DNA of 64,000 nucleotides from Candidatus Amulumruptor caecigallinarius (lineage in GTDB: Bacteria > Bacteroidota > Bacteroidia > Bacteroidales > Muribaculaceae): NCBI GenBank assembly GCA_944321825.1, contig CALUMU010000001.1:248001-312000 (forward strand), read 5' to 3'. The stretch's first letter is position 1; each line of letters opens with the position of its first letter. A program made the position numbers and the translations under genes. Below the pieces are notes generated by a model. That model did no database searches. It worked only from the letters and a program-made list of their open reading frames with translations, and was not told the DNA's origin. Below are positions 62,489 through 64,000 of this stretch, piece after piece.

Positions 62489-62968
62489 TTACAACGGCAC
62501 TTTCAGGCCGATAAGCAGACCGTTGCGGAAAGTATCTCCATGAAGGAAATTGACATTGTTTTTCTGAATCACGCAGAATCGCCATCCGTTAGGAAAGACA
62601 TAATCATACTCAAACCCAATCTCTGGTCCAAAGAAGAAATCTTTTTGATCCGCACCTGCTATGACACCGCCCCGGATTCTGAGCTGTCCGTTTTTAAATC
62701 GCTTAAGGCGGTGTTTGTAACTGACACCGCCATCCCAATAGTAGCCTTTCCAGAACATATGGCATACTGGAGTCTGCCAGTGGTTGCCGGCCTCCGCAAT
62801 GACCTCGATGGAGTTTCCATATGACAAATCATGTTCCCAGCCAATCTGTGCATCAAGCGTTGAAGGGAAAAGGAATCCAGCAGAAACAGTAAGCCTGTCA
62901 TCCCCATCTCCGGCTGAAACCGAGATTACCGAAAATGCACATAATATAGCGATAAGATACTTTTTCAT
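62489..62968 (-). CDS. traO: Conjugal transfer protein TraO-like outer-membrane barrel
   Basis: 159 residues with a signal peptide (cleavage near V-S-A-G, 20) and alternating beta strands (G-F-L-F-P-S-T-L-D-A-Q-I-G-W-E), ending L-L-I-G-L-K-V-P-L as an outer-membrane strand. The size and position directly after TraN match TraO of Bacteroidales conjugative transposons. Sequence evidence is fold pattern; gene order makes the name probable. Confidence 0.75.
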   Translation of the reverse strand: MKKYLIAILCAFSVISVSAGDGDDRLTVSAGFLFPSTLDAQIGWEHDLSYGNSIEVIAEAGNHWQTPVCHMFWKGYYWDGGVSYKHRLKRFKNGQLRIRGGVIAGADQKDFFFGPEIGFEYDYVFPNGWRFCVIQKNNVNFLHGDTFRNGLLIGLKVPL

Positions 62969-63001
62969 AGTTGTAATAAATGTGGGTTGAATGTATGTTG
63001 A

Positions 63002-63889
63002 TTATTGATATAGATGTCCCGGCACATTGTCAGGTAGTTTCTTGAACAAGTCAGGCGTGAATCCGTCTGCATTAAGAATATCTTCGTATTCGATTTCAAG
63101 AGCTATCACGCGTCCTGAAATCTGATTTTCAGACATCTCTATCCGCAGTATCTTTTCTTCGGGGAAAGTAAGTTTGTCAAGCACGAGTACATTGCGATAC
63201 GACTTGTCAAAGCCTTTGGCAAGATTGAGAGTGTAGACAGGCGTAAGTTCCAGCGTCTGCACGTTGGTTGATTTCACCTCCTTTTTATCCGTAAGGAAAA
63301 CGCGCAGCTCGGCGATGTCATAACGTACCTTAGTCTTGTTGAGCATCGTAAAATCTATGAAGAAATAGTTGCCAACGGAATATATGTTGTTGACAGCCGC
63401 CTTCATTCCGTTTTTATTTGAGGTGATATTGTTGAATTTACGTCCTGAACGGTAGATTGCCCAACAATACGCAGCCATGTCCGACTCAGGCATCGCTACT
63501 CCTGGATTAAGGTAGTCGTCAAGGTCGCGTTGTTTGACCTTATAAATAGATGCCGCATTAGACGGCCTGTCGGCATAAGCGATGTCATACTGGGCGATAT
63601 GCCTCTCCCCTATGATGGTTAGAGTACCCAACATTTGGCAGTTGTGGAATCTAAGAATACTCTTGCCGAGACTGTCCTGCTCAATATTAGGCTTGATGCG
63701 CACGATATTTGATGCGCACTGGTTGCCTATAAAGTTATCGGTTGAAATGTCTACGAGCTTGATATTCTCCGGCATCACGATATGCGTAGTGACATCCTTG
63801 TTGATGAATACAGTGCCTTTCGACAGTTGCGCGTTTGCGGCCAGTGTTGTTACGGCAGCAATGATGAAAGTTGATTTTAAACGGTTCAT
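63002..63889 (-). CDS. traN: Conjugative transfer protein TraN (DUF4138, VirB9-like)
   Basis: 295 residues with signal peptide (A-N-A-Q near 20), then I-K-L-V-D-I-S and a beta-rich fold with I-V-R-I-K-P near 62 and A-Y-A-D-R. This is the DUF4138/TraN pattern of Bacteroidales type IV secretion. It would form the periplasmic-outer-membrane part of the channel. The TraM-like gene ends 21 bases upstream and TraO begins 33 bases downstream. Confidence 0.88.
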   Translation of the reverse strand: MNRLKSTFIIAAVTTLAANAQLSKGTVFINKDVTTHIVMPENIKLVDISTDNFIGNQCASNIVRIKPNIEQDSLGKSILRFHNCQMLGTLTIIGERHIAQYDIAYADRPSNAASIYKVKQRDLDDYLNPGVAMPESDMAAYCWAIYRSGRKFNNITSNKNGMKAAVNNIYSVGNYFFIDFTMLNKTKVRYDIAELRVFLTDKKEVKSTNVQTLELTPVYTLNLAKGFDKSYRNVLVLDKLTFPEEKILRIEMSENQISGRVIALEIEYEDILNADGFTPDLFKKLPDNVPGHLYQ

Positions 63890-63910
63890 ATTATATAGCG
63901 TCTTTTGAAT

Positions 63911-64000
63911 TTATGAGATATACGATAGTATTATATTTGATTTTAGCACGGTTCTTTCGGATATTGGCCGATAAGGCATTTGTTCCGGCTGAGTAGATGT
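63911..64000 (-). CDS. C-terminal end of a TraM-like conjugal transfer protein, cut by window
   Basis: A frame open to the window edge on the minus strand encodes 29 residues (T-S-T-Q-P-E-Q-M-P-Y-R-P and so on, ending S-Y-I-S) and stops at 63911, 21 bases before the traN start. In Bacteroidales tra operons traM precedes traN, which is the only basis for the name. Confidence 0.5.
   Translation of the reverse strand, partial: TSTQPEQMPYRPISERTVLKSNIILSYIS

Overview
The window reads as a chromosome segment of a gut Bacteroidales, most likely a Muribaculaceae-type organism, carrying the left part of an integrated conjugative element. The evidence is the Bacteroidetes promoter form (TTTG, about 20 bases, TAnnTTTG) before many genes, and family-specific genes such as the DUF6242 and DUF6089 pair beside uppS-bamA-skp-skp, fimbrillin-like lipoproteins, and Bacteroidales-type TraM/TraN/TraO with a TraG coupling protein. 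No species assignment was possible without a search.

Region 1 (1-13.3 kb) is mostly housekeeping. It starts with the 3' part of a GH32 fructan hydrolase, then a lipoprotein, a DUF308-type membrane protein and tsaB. A forward run follows: yicC-gmk-nadD-DUF5063, a LptF/LptG permease, ribBA, metX and lepA. Region 2 (13.3-17 kb) is a small accessory patch on the minus strand: a DUF4417 gene, a toxin-like gene and a possible immunity gene, a candidate 100-nt small RNA, and a decayed ISL3-type insertion sequence.

Region 3 (17-21.1 kb) is a minus-strand operon of a membrane 5-alpha-steroid-reductase homologue, an Old Yellow Enzyme flavoprotein, and two short-chain dehydrogenases. It resembles the 5AR/5BR/3-beta-HSDH set known from bile-acid-transforming Bacteroidales. 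Two 194-bp MITE-like repeats lie immediately 5' of the first and last genes. Region 4 (21.1-35.5 kb) is chromosomal again: rfbC, rpoN, a PAP2-like protein, purE, ispG, ribD, an envelope block (DUF6242, DUF6089, uppS, bamA, two Skp/OmpH chaperones) and a multi-pass membrane protein.

Region 5 (35.8 kb to the end) is an integrative element that runs off the window. Its left border is the 3' half of a tRNA-Pro gene, with the tRNA terminator still on the chromosomal side. It holds an XRE repressor facing a small gene across two perfect palindromic operators, and a Rep_3 replication initiator behind four iterons. Two DNA methyltransferases and a HigBA-like toxin-antitoxin pair follow, then a 184-bp MITE-like repeat, a fimbrillin-like lipoprotein cluster, and conjugation/DNA-processing genes (Topo-type zinc ribbon, toprim, ArdC-like, MutS-I-domain protein, DUF3945-like). 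A cargo defence cluster comes next (Abi_2 HEPN protein with its own upstream hairpin RNA, a winged-helix protein, and an ABC-type ATPase). The transfer genes (VirD4/TraG coupling protein, TraO, TraN, end of TraM) close the window. No integrase or relaxase is visible, so these should lie to the right.
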